This document shows, piece after piece, positions 34,446-45,830 of a DNA stretch of 64,000 bases; position 1 is the first letter of the stretch; the number at the start of each line of letters is the position of its first letter. A program made the position numbers and the translations under genes. Source of the DNA: Branchiostoma floridae (Eukaryota > Chordata > Leptocardii > Amphioxiformes > Branchiostomatidae). The notes beneath the pieces were generated by a model that was not told where the DNA came from, did no database searches, and saw only the letters and a program-made list of their open reading frames with translations. The stretch lies in the NCBI RefSeq assembly GCF_000003815.2, contig NC_049989.1, positions 21,171,711 to 21,235,710 of the forward strand, written 5' to 3'.

Positions 34446-34749
34446 AGCACTCAGGCATCCTCCTACGCAGGGACATCCAGCAGCCAAACTACCTGTCTGG
34501 ATGTGCCCTGCTCTTTCAGCCGTCACCCTTAAGTTATTTCCTGACCGCCCTGCTTATAAATATTAATGAGTAACCCTTATACATGCGAGACAGCTTTTGA
34601 AAACGGAAAGCCTATTCTCTGATTGGCTGACATTTAGTTTTTTTTTGGGGGGGGGGCGTCCACAGGAACTAAGAGTGGCGTTTGAAAGAGCAGGGGACAT
34701 CCAGACAGGCGGTTTGGCTGTTGGATGTCCCTGAGGATGCACTCAGGCA
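34446..34749. repeat. Foldback element, ~70-bp arms
   Basis: The arm at 34446-34519 (gcactcaggcatcctcc to gctctttcag) is the near reverse complement of 34683-34749. The 160-bp loop between them is unrelated. This looks like a miniature inverted-repeat element. Confidence 0.8.
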
Positions 34750-35097
34750 CCTACCTTTGCGTCGACCCGGTCATGTTTACAGTACCTAATGGATAGATCA
34801 CGCAGGAACCGATCCCCAAGAACTCTCATGTTTACAGTATCATAGGTAGAGAATGCGGTAATTCAGAGGTCCCAGGTTTTGGCGTCCAGAGTGTACAGGT
34901 GTACGTGACGCTGAATAAATGTACGTATCTGAACCACGGCAGTCATCGGTCTGTTTCATCGTGACTTAAGTCGCATCCGGAGGATCTCGGAGACGAGACC
35001 AAATTACAGCTACGGGTTGTAAATCTCAGTCCAGAAAAAAAAATCGTCATGATCCATCAAGAGGTTCTTGAGTTATACTGTCTGCCCAAATCCGGAA

Positions 35098-35117
35098 AAC
35101 ACTGACACACACACACA

Positions 35118-35183
<66 letters not shown>
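35098..35183 (+). repeat. (CA)n microsatellite
   Basis: A long CA run lies after a dispersed phrase (catgatccatcaagaggttcttgagttat). Related phrases precede repeats near 25440 and 58605. 35184-35980 otherwise holds nothing recognised. Confidence 0.95.
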
Positions 35184-35184
<1 letters not shown>

Positions 35185-35979
35185 CTTGACGATATCTCCC
35201 TTTTAATTTTTCGTGGAGATAACAATGGGGCCTTTGCAGATGGCCTCGGAAATGCTGTTCACGTTTCGAGAAGTTGGAAAAATTAGAATTAAAAAAAATC
35301 AGCAGAGGGGCCAACTTTCAATATTCGACCTGGATACCGGTACTGTACAATACGACACAAAGATTGTCCAGACTTGAGAAAATACATTTTATCACGTAGT
35401 TGTCACACTGGTCTGTACTAGTAACCATACGACCTTGTTGCAAGCATTGCAAATTGTCATGGACGAAGTGGTTAAAACAACTGTTTAATTCCACTCAGGT
35501 GTCTAATTCTTGTGCTGTTATGTTTAAAATGCACAGGCACGGCTCTGACATTGTTGGCGTGACAGTGGGGAAAGAGAATGGGCAAACAGCTTGCTTATCA
35601 GGAATATCCAGTCTCCAAGCAGACGTGTGAGCTTGATGAAAAATAGAGATGAATTCGGCCAAATAGGGACAAATAAGTTGCCATGGGATTTCAGTCAGCA
35701 TTTTGCAGTCTATCCGGCCGGTCAGTTCACTCCCAAGCCAAGTTGGCCAAAGTCCCATATTACAGGCCGGAGTCTGGTAGAGACTAGGGGTATCCTAATA
35801 TACAAATGAGTAAAGTGAGCATCTTGCCTGACATGGAGAAGCGACTTTTACCACGCAGTGCCAACACATGTCCATAACACCTTCATTCCAAACACTTTAT
35901 TGAGATCTTGATTAGTGACGTTTATCACATATGTTTAAAATGATACCATTATTGTCATTATTTCTTCAGATCAGATAAT

Positions 35980-36489
35980 ATACGATGCATAACACCAAAT
36001 GAACTTTGTCCATAGCTATGATCCAGCAGAAACGCTTGTGCGGTGCTTACAATGGCTAACTGCAGCCGACTCTCGCTAGTACAAAGACAGTTGCGTAACG
36101 AGGCGCATGTATACACGAACTGGAAAAACTTCACAACCAAAACCATACAGTCTCATTAACAGACATATTCCTTTCCCACGCAGCACAAGTTATACCTGGC
36201 TGCCTCTCAAATGAATAAGAATTTACTCCAAGCCTTCAACAATGGACCTATCCTGTCGAATGCCATATCGAACAGATAGAATCCCCAATTCTATTTCGAA
36301 CATCTCCGTCAAAAACTGCCCCAGTGGGACAGAAATTACTATTTTTGACGGAGGCGTGTTCGAAATAGAACCATGATCGAACAGGGGGCGGGGCTTCGGG
36401 ATCGGTCCATTCGATACGTTAAGCACTTTATGTAAAGTTCCGCGTCATAGCCCCCGGGGGTCGCGGATGAATACTAGTTCTGCTACCTT
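35980..36489 (-). mobile_element. TIR transposon, second copy, reversed and incomplete
   Basis: The reverse complement aligns with the left portion of the element at 31764-33457 (phrases ctatgacgcgg, ttacgcaactgtctt, ggcagccaggtataact). It ends in ttctgctacctt at 36489. The opposite terminus was not found. The end lies 91 bp upstream of the hydroxyacid oxidase ATG. Confidence 0.75.
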
Positions 36490-36579
36490 GGATCTTGAAC
36501 ACCAACTTAGCCAGGCACTACCGGAAGCCTGTCTGTACGAGCGCTGTTCTGCCCACTCCTGGTCCGTGTTTAGTCCACG

Positions 36580-39500
36580 ATGTCTATCGCCACTCTAACC
36601 TCCATAGCAGGTTTTGAGAAGTCTGCACAGGAGAAGTTGCTGGATTATGTCTGGTCGTACTACAGCCGTCCCGCAGGCACCGGACAAACCTACCAAGATA
36701 ACATGGATGCCTTCCGGCGGTAAGCAGTTGTTAACTAGTTTATAGTAGAGTAGATTCATCCCTCAAGCTACCGACATCTTGCACACTGCAGTCGTCCAAT
36801 ATGTCTCACTGAGGAATGACTGCGGTGCGATAGATGTCGATTAGCTGAGGGATGAGTCCACTCTACTATATACAGCTGTTAACTAGTTGATATTGCAGTT
36901 TCTCGGTAAGGCTAAAGCCCCCTTTACAAATCAAGAATTTAGCTAAGCCGAGTTGTCAGCGAGCTCTAAATTACGAGGAGGTATAACCCTGATGCCGACG
37001 AAGAAACTCTGCCATTGTCNNNNNNNNNNNNNNNNNNNNNNNNNNNNNNNNNNNNNNNNNNNNNNNNNNNNNNNNNNNNNNNNNNNNNNNNNNNNNNNNN
37101 NNNNNNNNNNNNNNNNNNNNNNNNNNNNNNNNNNNNNNNNNNNNNNNNNNNNNNNNNNNNNNNNNNNNNNNNNNNNNNNNNNNNNNNNNNNNNNNNNNNN
37201 NNNNNNNNNNNNNNNNNNNNNNNNNNNNNNNNNNNNNNNNNNNNNNNNNNNNNNNNNNNNNNNNNNNNNNNNNNNNNNNNNNNNNNNNNNNNNNNNNNNN
37301 NNNNNNNNNNNNNNNNNNNNNNNNNNNNNNNNNNNNNNNNNNNNNNNNNNNNNNNNNNNNNNNNNNNNNNNNNNNNNNNNNNNNNNNNNNNNNNNNNNNN
37401 NNNNNNNNNNNNNNNNNNNNNNNNNNNNNNNNNNNNNNNNNNNNNNNNNNNNNNNNNNNNNNNNNNNNNNNNNNNNNNNNNNNNNNNNNNNNNNNNNNNN
37501 NNNNNNNNNNNNNNNNNNNNNATCGGTACAGCGTACCGGTACAAAATCGGTTTTTCTTATGGACCGGTCCAGAAAAACCGGACCTGAAAAAATTGGGTGG
37601 ACCGGACGTTGGACCGATTATAGAATTGAGAGATTATTTTGTCGGGCATTCACACGTTTTGGCACTTGTAGGTGGAAGAAAATAACAAGAGTGAAGTAGA
37701 GTAGAGTTTATTGTAATTTCTACCAAGTTTTACAGCCAATCGTACAGGTGCAGTTAGCGTTGTAGGATTTTAAAACGACAGTGTAAGTCCAATACTTTAC
37801 CAAACAGATTTCTTTGTAATGAAATCGACCTTTGGTATCAGTCATACTGAATCAGGTCCAGGTTCAGGTCCGGACCTGGACCTGATCCTCTGGACCTGAA
37901 CCGGACCTGGACCTGAATTTTCTGTACCGGTACCCAGCCCTATTCATGGGTATAATTTATGTATATTTCTATGTATACATTTATAATTTTTCTTTTCTTG
38001 AAATATCCCGGTTTGGAAATGTGACGTAGACCTTAACACGGGACCTTTAGCTGCCCTGGTCGCGCGAGGACACCAATGCCCCGGGCTCTGTCCAGCCCGA
38101 CAAACATGCCAAGATAACCCTGAAGCCTTCAGGCGGTAAGGAGTTATCATTTGTAGGCTGTTTGTGGAAAAGAATAATACAAACGTGTTTGTAAAAATGC
38201 CCGCAACTATTCCATTCACGTATTGTGTAGCTTGGTGTCTTTATTTAATATCACAATTTCCCGTTCCTGAAAGCTTCCCGGTCGGGCCCCGGTTTGGAAA
38301 TGTGACGGCCTTATTTTTGTCGACCTTCATTTAACCTTGATACATTATCACGCGACTTTTAACCCCCTCGGGGTCGCGTGAGGACACTTTAATATACCAA
38401 GGCTCTCGCCAGCCCACAAAAATCTTTTTACGATCTCTCGGTTGGTGACAGTCATCTGGACATAAGTTCAGTTCAGTTCAGTTCAGTTTTATTTGAGTCC
38501 AACTTGCACGTGCACTGTACAAACAGGCACATGAAATCTGTTGGCCCACAAGGGCGCTGCACATTAAGACCGTATAATGCTAGAAATTACACAGGTAGGA
38601 TTAAAATCACTTAAAATACAATTTTCAACGAAATTAAGATAGCACATACATTATAAAATCTACTATACTGTACAGCTCTTTGAGTAGAGTTTCAGTGCAC
38701 GGGGCATGAAAGACTGGGCGTGCCTATTCGTCCTACTGAAAGAGGGGGTTGGTTGTTTAGAACGTCGCAGGCTGTAGTTGCTCTGTGTGGTAGATATAAA
38801 CTCATGTAGAGGACTGCCATCATCTTTCAGTATGTTTTGAATGGTTCGTAATGTTGCCTGATCTCGCCTCATGGACAGGGAAGGCAAGGACTCTACAGGT
38901 ATCCCAATGATCTTACATCAACGCTTTTGTATGCCCTCGAGCGAATGGGAAAGGTGATTAGGCAGCCCTCTCCACACTGGACTGGCATACTCTAACAAGG
39001 GAGTCCAGACTTCTTAGCTACAGTTAAGTAGTACATTCTTGGACGAGCTTTTGACAGCATATACTGGACGTGTGCGTCCCAAGTCAGATCGGAGGAGATA
39101 CCGAGAAGTTTGAATGACGTGACACGTTGTATCTGTAGGCCAGCTATTGTCAGATGGGGTGGATTGGGAACACTTTCCTTGTTCCTCGCACTGATTACCA
39201 TATCTTTGGTTTTCTTAGCATTCACAGAGAGGGAAAAACCTCCACCCCATTCAACAACAGCTTCCACAGCCTTTTGTGACTGACCGGGTAAAGACCCCAT
39301 CAACAGTTCTGAGTTGGTGAGATCATCAGCATATTTGACAGGCAGTACAGACTGAGACAAACATACATCCAACAAGTTAATGCAGATAACAAACAATAAC
39401 GGTGACAACAATCCACCCTGTGGCACACCTGACAGTATATCATGCGGCTTTGATAAACAGGAACCCCACTTCACTATTTGTGATCTACCTTCTAAGTAGC

Positions 39501-42500
39501 TACTGATTAATGTCCATAGTGAATGTCTGATACCCATGTCCGCCAAGGATGACAGTAGTCGGCCATGGTCGATGGTATCGAACGCTCGACTGAAGTCGAC
39601 GAAAACTGCGTGAATGTCCATCTTGGGTTTGGCATTAAGTGCCTCATGCCAAGACTGTAGGACGTGAATAAGGGCCGTAACAGTAGATCGTTTCGCCATG
39701 AACCCATGCTGAGACGGAGCCAGATTCCTTGCAGTGTCCTGTAGTAAGGCGTCTCGCAGAAGCCCCTCGAATACCTTGCTGACGCAGCTCAGCAAGGAGA
39801 TCTGCCGGTACTCCGCGGGAAAGCTCGGTCTTGCCTTCTTCGGGACTGCTCTAACGAGCGCGACTTTCCAAGGCAAGTTCCATCATAATGAGAACCGAAG
39901 GCGCAAGTGATTGGGCGAGGGGGTGGATGTTTTGTGTTGTGGGAGAGCGTAGGTCAGATTCCTTTTTCTCAAGCGGCAAAACGAAGTTCCGTCCACGCTG
40001 GAGGAAAGCTTGCTTAGTAGTCACGGTATCACTTTGTGCTACTGTCAGAAGCCAGCCTTATAACTTACGGTATATGTCATGCGGATAAGCACTTAAGGAC
40101 TATATTACAAGAATCGCAGCACTTAGGGACTTATATATTAGAAGTATCTTAGCTTCCGGCCAAAAAAGTAAAAAGGCCATATTTGTCCACTAGTTATTGG
40201 GCCTATCGTTGAGACTCTTGGCTGTTATTGAGGATACTACGTAGATTGACCTTTGGTCCCAAGGTCAAGAAATGCCAGGTCACGCTCTGTCTTGTGCTTT
40301 CACCCATGTCTATCTCAAGTTAAGAGTCTGTATGTTGGTTTGGTTCTTTGTTGGTTGGTTGTTCAAAGCTGAAATCCTACACGTAACTAGAAAAGCAACA
40401 TTTTCCGGAAAATGCAGGATGTTTCCCTCTCAATGATTTTCCTGTTGTCAAGTTACTCGAACAAAAAAAACTATGCCATCAGGCTCGCCCCTGAGACATG
40501 GCCACACAGTTGCACAAGGGGTGCAAACTTATCAAACAAGCTGTCTTAGTGTGCTACAAGAGCAAGGGATTCGAGAGTAGGAAGAAGCAGTATTTGCTTG
40601 CATTCCCTGTCTAACAGCGGCACCTAGCAGTCATAAAAGGAACTGCATAACAGAAGAAAGGAAGAAAGAAAAGAGACAAAAAAGAAAGGAGAGAAAGAAT
40701 GAATGAATGAGAGAAAGAAAGAAAGAAAAAGAAAGAAAGAATGAAGAAAATAAGAAAGAGAGAAAAGGGAAGAAAGAGACAGAAAGAGAAAGAAAGAGAA
40801 TAAGATGAAGGAAGGGAGGAAGGAAAGAAGGAAGCAAAACCCTTTCATATTATTCCTATAAAAAAAAACATAAGAAGCCATGGTCAGTACTAAACCTGCC
40901 GTTCCGTCCCGCTCAGATACCGCCTCATCCCGCGCAACCTCCGTGACGTCTCCATCCGGGACACCTCGGTAACGGTCCTGGGCAGCAAGCTGGATATCCC
41001 GGTAGCCATTGCGCCAACTGCCATTCACCGATTCGCTCATCCTGATGCGGAGTTGGCGACCGCCAAGGGTAGGTCAGAGGGTTAGAGGACTTTGTGGCCT
41101 CCTTCGCAGACTTCGTGCAGGGCTCGCTTTTATTTGATGGGGGGGGGGGGGCATGTCAAGAAGCGATATTGCCATGGTTAAGTGTAACTTTAAGGGATTT
41201 TTCAATTTTGATGTCATTGGTGCCGAACGCATTTTGAGAAGTTGTTTTGTATCCAGGTGCCGCCGCCATGAATGCAGGAATGGTGCTGGGTTCCTGGTCT
41301 ATCCACTCCCTGGAGGAGGTTGCTGCAGCGACACCTGGCGGGATCCACTGGTTCTACATGCTGTTCTACAACGACCGTGGCCACATGAAGCGCCAGCTGG
41401 ATCGGACAGAGCGCGCGGGCTACTCCGCCATCTTCCTCACCATAGACCAGCCCTTCTTCCCAAACCCTTCCGCCAGAGCTGCGCCTAGATCTTACCCGTT
41501 TACTATGAGGTGATTATCAATGTACGTTCATTTATCTATTTATTGATATTGCAGTCAGTGCAATACATGGCAAACCCAGGCACCTTAGCTGATATTGAGT
41601 GCCAACGCAGAAAACATAGAAACCATAGCAAGGTGTATTTTTATAGAAGTCTTGCACTATAAATGTAACCTTTTTAGTGAATTTTATTTTTGTTTTCGCA
41701 CGCTCGCATCAGTTTTTGGGTTCCCAGAGGATGTCATCCATATAATCAAATCAACATGCCCTAAGATTCATACAAAACACATCACTTCCTAATATCCTTT
41801 AATAGCTTGTCTTTCTTACTAGGTTTCCTAATATCTTCGAGACCGACCCTCCTCAGGCGTTCGGCACCGCGGAGTACCGACAGAGCCTGATGGAGCTGGT
41901 GAGGGAGTACGCCACGTGGGAGGACGTGGAGTGGGTCGTGGGGAACACCAGGCTGCCGGTGGTTCTGAAGGGGGTTCTCTCAGGTAGAAGAAAATAGTGC
42001 ATTTTTTTATACGTACAGACATGACAGGATTCGAGCATTCTTCCGTTACGCCACATGACCCCACAGTAAGCAAACATCTAAGCCCATGTTGATCTGATTA
42101 TAAGGATATCAGTTTTGGGCACAAATGCGGCAAATCACAATTAAACACTAGAATATCATCTCTAAGGCATGTATGTGTTGATAGCCTTTAAACTTTTATG
42201 CTACAATGTATACATTTTTGTTTGTTTATTTGTTTGTGTGTTAATTGCGATCTGCATTCGACAAACTGCAAGTAATATTTGCTCATCCTGGAGTCCAAGA
42301 TACGAAATTACAAAAAATTGAATAACATAAAAAAAAGTTAAACATTGGTATCAGTGTGAATGAAGTTAACATAAAGAAATCAACAAAAGTAAACTGAAAT
42401 CTGATATTAAATCAAAGTTGCAGTGAACCAAGTAGTTTCCACCTCTATGAGCTTTCCATAGCATTTCGTCATTCGATTAAAGTACTGTAATTCCTGATTT

Positions 42501-45151
42501 TTTCACTGTAATGTTATGTTCACGGTTTTCACGGTGATGTCTGTAACGTGAACTTATCATTACCGATAAAAAATAATTCACAGACTTTTTTCATGCGCAC
42601 TTGCCTCGACAGTGAAAATTTAGTTCCGAGAACAAGTTCAATTTTCTCAAACCGTGAAAATTTGGTACCGTGAAGATAAAGTGAATTACAGCTTTAGCAA
42701 AAAAACAACAACATCGATTTGTTCTTTTATTTAGCTAATCCTTTATGATGAAACTTACCGTTTTGTACCCGCCCCGCATGTGCTGCAGCGGAAGATGCGA
42801 AGCTGGCCGTGGACCGTGGAGTGAAGGGCATCTACGTGTCCAACCACGGCGGGAGGGAACTGGACGGGGTGCCGGCAACGGTCAGGAGAAAGTTACACTT
42901 TACCTTGTTTTACTACTAACATACGATAGTGCAATGCCATAATAGTGTAACAGTGGGGTTCGAGCGCCGCCAAACCGACTACAGTATACCAAACGGGTCT
43001 AACCCTTTTGGTTTAGCGGTTAGCGCGCTGGGGTTGAGAGCTGGCGGCCCGGGTTTGGCCCGGGAGCCAGGAGACAGCTGTTTCTACCCGCCTCTTACTT
43101 TGGTTCCCACGCCGACCCTGTGAGTCACAGGCTACAGATGTGCCACACAGGGATATCGAACTCGAAGATTCGAGGACGAATCTTAAAAAAGAAAAGGGGG
43201 AGTAGTGTAACAGTGGAGGTTCAAGCGCCGCCAAACTGACCATGTCAAACGTCGACTCGACTCTTATAATTATCATAAGTCATAGTTTGACCAGAGTTAA
43301 TGTATGTCTGGTTTTAGTTTAACATGACGGCATAAGATTCATTTTCTCCTTCATTCCTCGAAAATATTAGACATACAGCTTGACCTTGTATCCTATTGGA
43401 TATCCGAAACTGTCCTCAGCATTCATATATAATTAGGGTTTAAAAAAGCTAGTTCTTTCAGATTTCTTCAGTGTCACTGACGAAAGATAGTGGATGCTTC
43501 AGTGACCGTTTCCAAAATAATACCCAGTTGCTTGAGTAACTGCTTCCTGGCGCACTTTTAATATTTCCCCTTTCCCGCCAGATTGACGTCTTGCCGCACA
43601 TCGTCCGCGCGGTTGACGGTGAGGCGGAGGTTTACCTGGACGGAGGGGTCCGGACTGGGACGGACGTGCTGAAGGCCTTGGCGCTGGGGGCCAGATGTGT
43701 GTTCATCGACAGGCCTGTTCTCTGGGGTCTGGCCCACAATGTGAGTCCGATCTTCAAGGTTAGATCTTATGAAAAGTGAGGCTGACGTCACATTACCCTA
43801 CCGGGGCCCAGTAGGGCTGTTTTTGGATACGAAAAATAGAATTGTGTACGTAAAATTGTACACAAATAATACCCACGACGGCACGACTATATTCTCTTTA
43901 GGTTTTGTGCATTTTGGTGTCTTTTTTATCATACTTTTCGTTCCCGATCCCGAAAGCTGCCCGACGGAGCCCCGGCTTGGAAATGTGGTGTAGGCCTAAC
44001 GAAGTATGTGTTATACAAAAACCACCGCTGTCACCAAATGTTATATAGAGTTTGTGTGCTAGCTAGAGAGATAGGGAGATGACAGTCCACACTCGCTGTG
44101 TTTCTGACCAGACTCTTCTGAGGACCTGGGGAGGTCCAGCCTTTATTGTTCTCAATTAATCAACTCCAGATGCACTCAGCACCAAGCAGATGCACATTGC
44201 TCCAAATGTAAGGATCCTTCAGAGTTTATTTAGTACAAGATGTTAAATTCTTTATTTTTCATTTTTTTTGTTTCTCTTTAGGGTGCAGAAGGAGTCCAGC
44301 AGGTTCTACAGATTCTTACACAGGAACTCAGCCAAGCCATGGCCAGGGCAGGTATGTGTATACGTGGATAATCCTTGTTAGGCTTAGGTCACATTTCCAA
44401 AGCGGGGCCCGGCCGGACAGCTTTCGAGAGCGAAAAGAATGATATTAGATACATCACAATACACAAAATGTCAAAATAAGACTCGTGGGCATAATTTAGG
44501 TGCCCATTTGGTAGCTAAACACACTCCTAAGCCGGCTCACTCCTCTGGCAGCTTTTGATACTATCTTATGCTACCGCAGGATCTGCTTGGAGATTAGCAT
44601 GTGTAGTCACTATGTGTGTCTTTTCTATTAGAACTCATTCCTACATCAGTATCTGAGCATAAATCACCAGATATGATCTCGTAATCACTTTATTTTATTT
44701 TTTATATATATTATGACGTGGTTTTAGAGCACATTTGTAATATGATTGTTTCATGGAATAAAGTGACTCTTTTTACACAACCACAGCTTTATTTTCACTG
44801 ACGTTTGGGTGACCGTCTGTCACCTTCTTCAGGTCAATACTGACTGGTTCACGTATGTAAATAACTTACGTTTGTGACCGCATCTGTAAGCAGCGACACC
44901 TGTCCTGCAGTACAATGTGAACTAGTCAGAGTTGCTCCGAGGAAGGTGACAGACGGTCACCGATACGTCGGTGAAAATAAAGCAGTGGTTCTGTAAAAAG
45001 AGTCTCTTTATTCAGTGACATACCAACCCGATGGTTCACGGATGGTCATTTAATGTTTTCAGGCTGTGCGAAGATATCCGACATCCAACCGTCTCTTGTT
45101 GTGCACCAGTCGTATTATGGCATACCAACTGTCAAAGCATCGTCTGTGTAA
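36580..45151 (+). CDS. 2-hydroxyacid oxidase-like FMN enzyme (8 exons, 371 aa)
   Basis: Member of the glycolate/2-hydroxyacid oxidase family, which uses FMN to oxidise 2-hydroxy acids to 2-oxo acids with release of H2O2. Exons: 36580-36719, 40917-41068, 41257-41509, 41823-41983, 42789-42880, 43582-43740, 44282-44351 and 45063-45151. All joins are GT-AG and the reading phase closes at every junction. The length matches vertebrate HAO1/HAO2 (about 370 aa). Family signatures are [23 protein letters not shown], a conserved active-site region with Lys231 (VLKG), [14 protein letters not shown] with His255 and Arg258, and [20 protein letters not shown]. Three usually conserved positions differ: the region normally QLYVYKDR reads MLFYNDR, preceded by Tyr, and VFIGRP reads VFIDRP. 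The C-terminus is KASSV, not an evident peroxisomal SKL-type signal. It is probably a divergent paralogue; substrate unknown. Confidence 0.92.
36909..37019. repeat. MITE fragment (gcgagctctaaattac family) running into gap
   Basis: Contains agcgagctctaaattacgag and the phrase gatgccgacgaagaaactct, shared (partly inverted) with the complete palindromic element at 48512-48696. Confidence 0.6.
37020..37521. other. Assembly gap, 502 N
   Basis: Lies in intron 1 of the hydroxyacid oxidase gene, flanked by repeats on both sides. Confidence 0.95.
37522..37943. mobile_element. Element remnant rich in taccggtac and ggtccagg words
   Basis: Ends taccggtacccagcccta. Internally, words of the type ggacctggacctga and their complements form a dense inverted-repeat cluster at 37855-37935. 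Shares taccggtac motifs with 9849-10073. Class uncertain. Confidence 0.45.
38040..38139 (+). pseudogene. Degenerate or alternative copy of hydroxyacid oxidase exon 1 end
   Basis: The segment ending aggcg|gtaagg at 38136 resembles the end of exon 1. It encodes [12 protein letters not shown] where exon 1 has [12 protein letters not shown], in the same phase and with an intact donor. Upstream the frame is open for about 30 codons but diverged. It could be a duplicated exon fragment or an alternative first-exon tail. Confidence 0.5.
38262..38326 (+). repeat. MITE half-copy (cggggcc/ggtttggaaatgtgac family)
   Basis: Ends cggtttggaaatgtgacggc, as in the elements at 47765-48170. A similar end is present at 38005-38036. 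Confidence 0.55.
38466..39876 (-). mobile_element. 5'-truncated CR1/L2-type LINE, antisense in intron 1
   Basis: The minus strand encodes reverse transcriptase: [18 protein letters not shown], then VKYADDLT as the catalytic YADD box, with [11 protein letters not shown] upstream. After a stop or frameshift near 38990 a second frame (38887-38663) gives the conserved C-terminal LINE motif ([11 protein letters not shown] ... [13 protein letters not shown]). The 3' end carries about four tandem 5-bp units (ctgaa), as in CR1-like elements, which end in short tandem repeats. The endonuclease and ORF1 are missing. It is dead. Confidence 0.9.
39877..40637. other. Intronic, nothing recognised
   Basis: Intron 1 of the oxidase gene. 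No conserved frame or repeat seen. Confidence 0.5.
40638..40840 (+). repeat. Polypurine (GAAA)n-rich low-complexity tract
   Basis: Nearly pure A/G on the plus strand for about 200 bp, ending 77 bp before oxidase exon 2. Frames through it are artefacts. Confidence 0.95.
42944..43240 (+). mobile_element. tRNA-derived SINE-like insertion between 38-bp direct repeats
   Basis: Direct repeats beginning tagtgtaacagtgg and containing agcgccgccaaac lie at about 42944-42981 and 43204-43240. Between them, at 43008-43080, is a tRNA-like stretch: A-box-like tagcggttagcgcgctgg, then a B-box/T-arm-like cccgggtttggcccggg. An A-rich segment follows at 43180-43195. It sits in intron 5 of the oxidase gene. Confidence 0.55.
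43780..44000. repeat. MITE (ggcctaacgtcacatttcc family), diverged copy
   Basis: Starts gacgtcacattaccctaccggggccc and ends gccccggcttggaaatgtgg, inverted-repeat ends shared with 47765-48170. It lies 39 bp after the donor of oxidase exon 6. Confidence 0.65.
44389..44520. repeat. MITE half-copy, same family
   Basis: Begins ggcttaggtcacatttcc and follows the family for about 130 bp; the other end is missing. Confidence 0.6.
44754..45016. repeat. Foldback element in last oxidase intron
   Basis: Arms of about 75 bp: ggaataaagtgactc through gtgaccgtctgtcacctt, and its near complement from 44949 to 45016. Both arms carry AATAAA-like words. Ends 46 bp upstream of the last exon. Confidence 0.85.
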
Positions 45152-45289
45152 CACACTAACTCTACTGTCCGGGGCTGTAACTGGCCCCTCCTCTAGGAGG
45201 CCGGCGGATGTCGGACGGGCTGCTATAAGCGAAATTTAATCAGGCTAGTCAAAGAAGGGCCGGCGTCAGATTAAAACTAAGGTCACAAC

Positions 45290-45830
45290 AGGCCTTCTTT
45301 TTTGTTCGTACGTTGTTTGGGAGGCCAAGTCCGCCACGTTTGTTTAAAAATGTGGGGAAGTACCAAGGAAGGACTAACAACTTCAGCTAAGGGCACAACC
45401 CGCCGTACGTGCAATTTGTCCGTACGTTTTTCTTTTGGAGGCCATGGCCACGTCCGCCACTTATTTCTGAAAACGTTCAAGCTGTACAGGACAGGCGCGT
45501 CGCCTGTACTGGCACGTACGGGGGGCCAATCCGCAGCCCGATGGCACACAAAGTTTTGAATGCACGCAAAGTTCTACGGCGTGTCTGCGTGCTCCAAAAT
45601 CCGTCAGATTCCCTACGAGTTCGTACGGAGGAGGTACTTACCACTTACGGCTCCCAAAAGATTGCCCACGTTTTGGTACGTACACAGCACGTATTTGCAC
45701 GTACGGCGGGTTGTGCCCTTAGCTTTACGGATCCCTAAAGATTGCCCAAGATTTTGCACGTTAAGACAGCACGCAGTTGTGCGTACGGCGGGTTGTAACC
45801 TTAGCTTAGCAAAAGGAGAAAGCCCTTTTT
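45290..45830 (+). repeat. Dispersed repeat with internal gtacggcgggttgt units
   Basis: 45420-45640 is homologous in reverse to 59715-59935 (phrases gcgtctgcgtgctccaaaat and ctgtacaggacaggcg). The unit cgtacggcgggttgt recurs at about 45400 (variant), 45700 and 45783. No gene. It lies downstream of the oxidase stop. Confidence 0.65.

Noticed and set aside
43008-43080. Functional tRNA gene
   Set aside because: A- and B-box-like words are present, but I could not fold an acceptor stem or a proper anticodon arm; a SINE head fits better.
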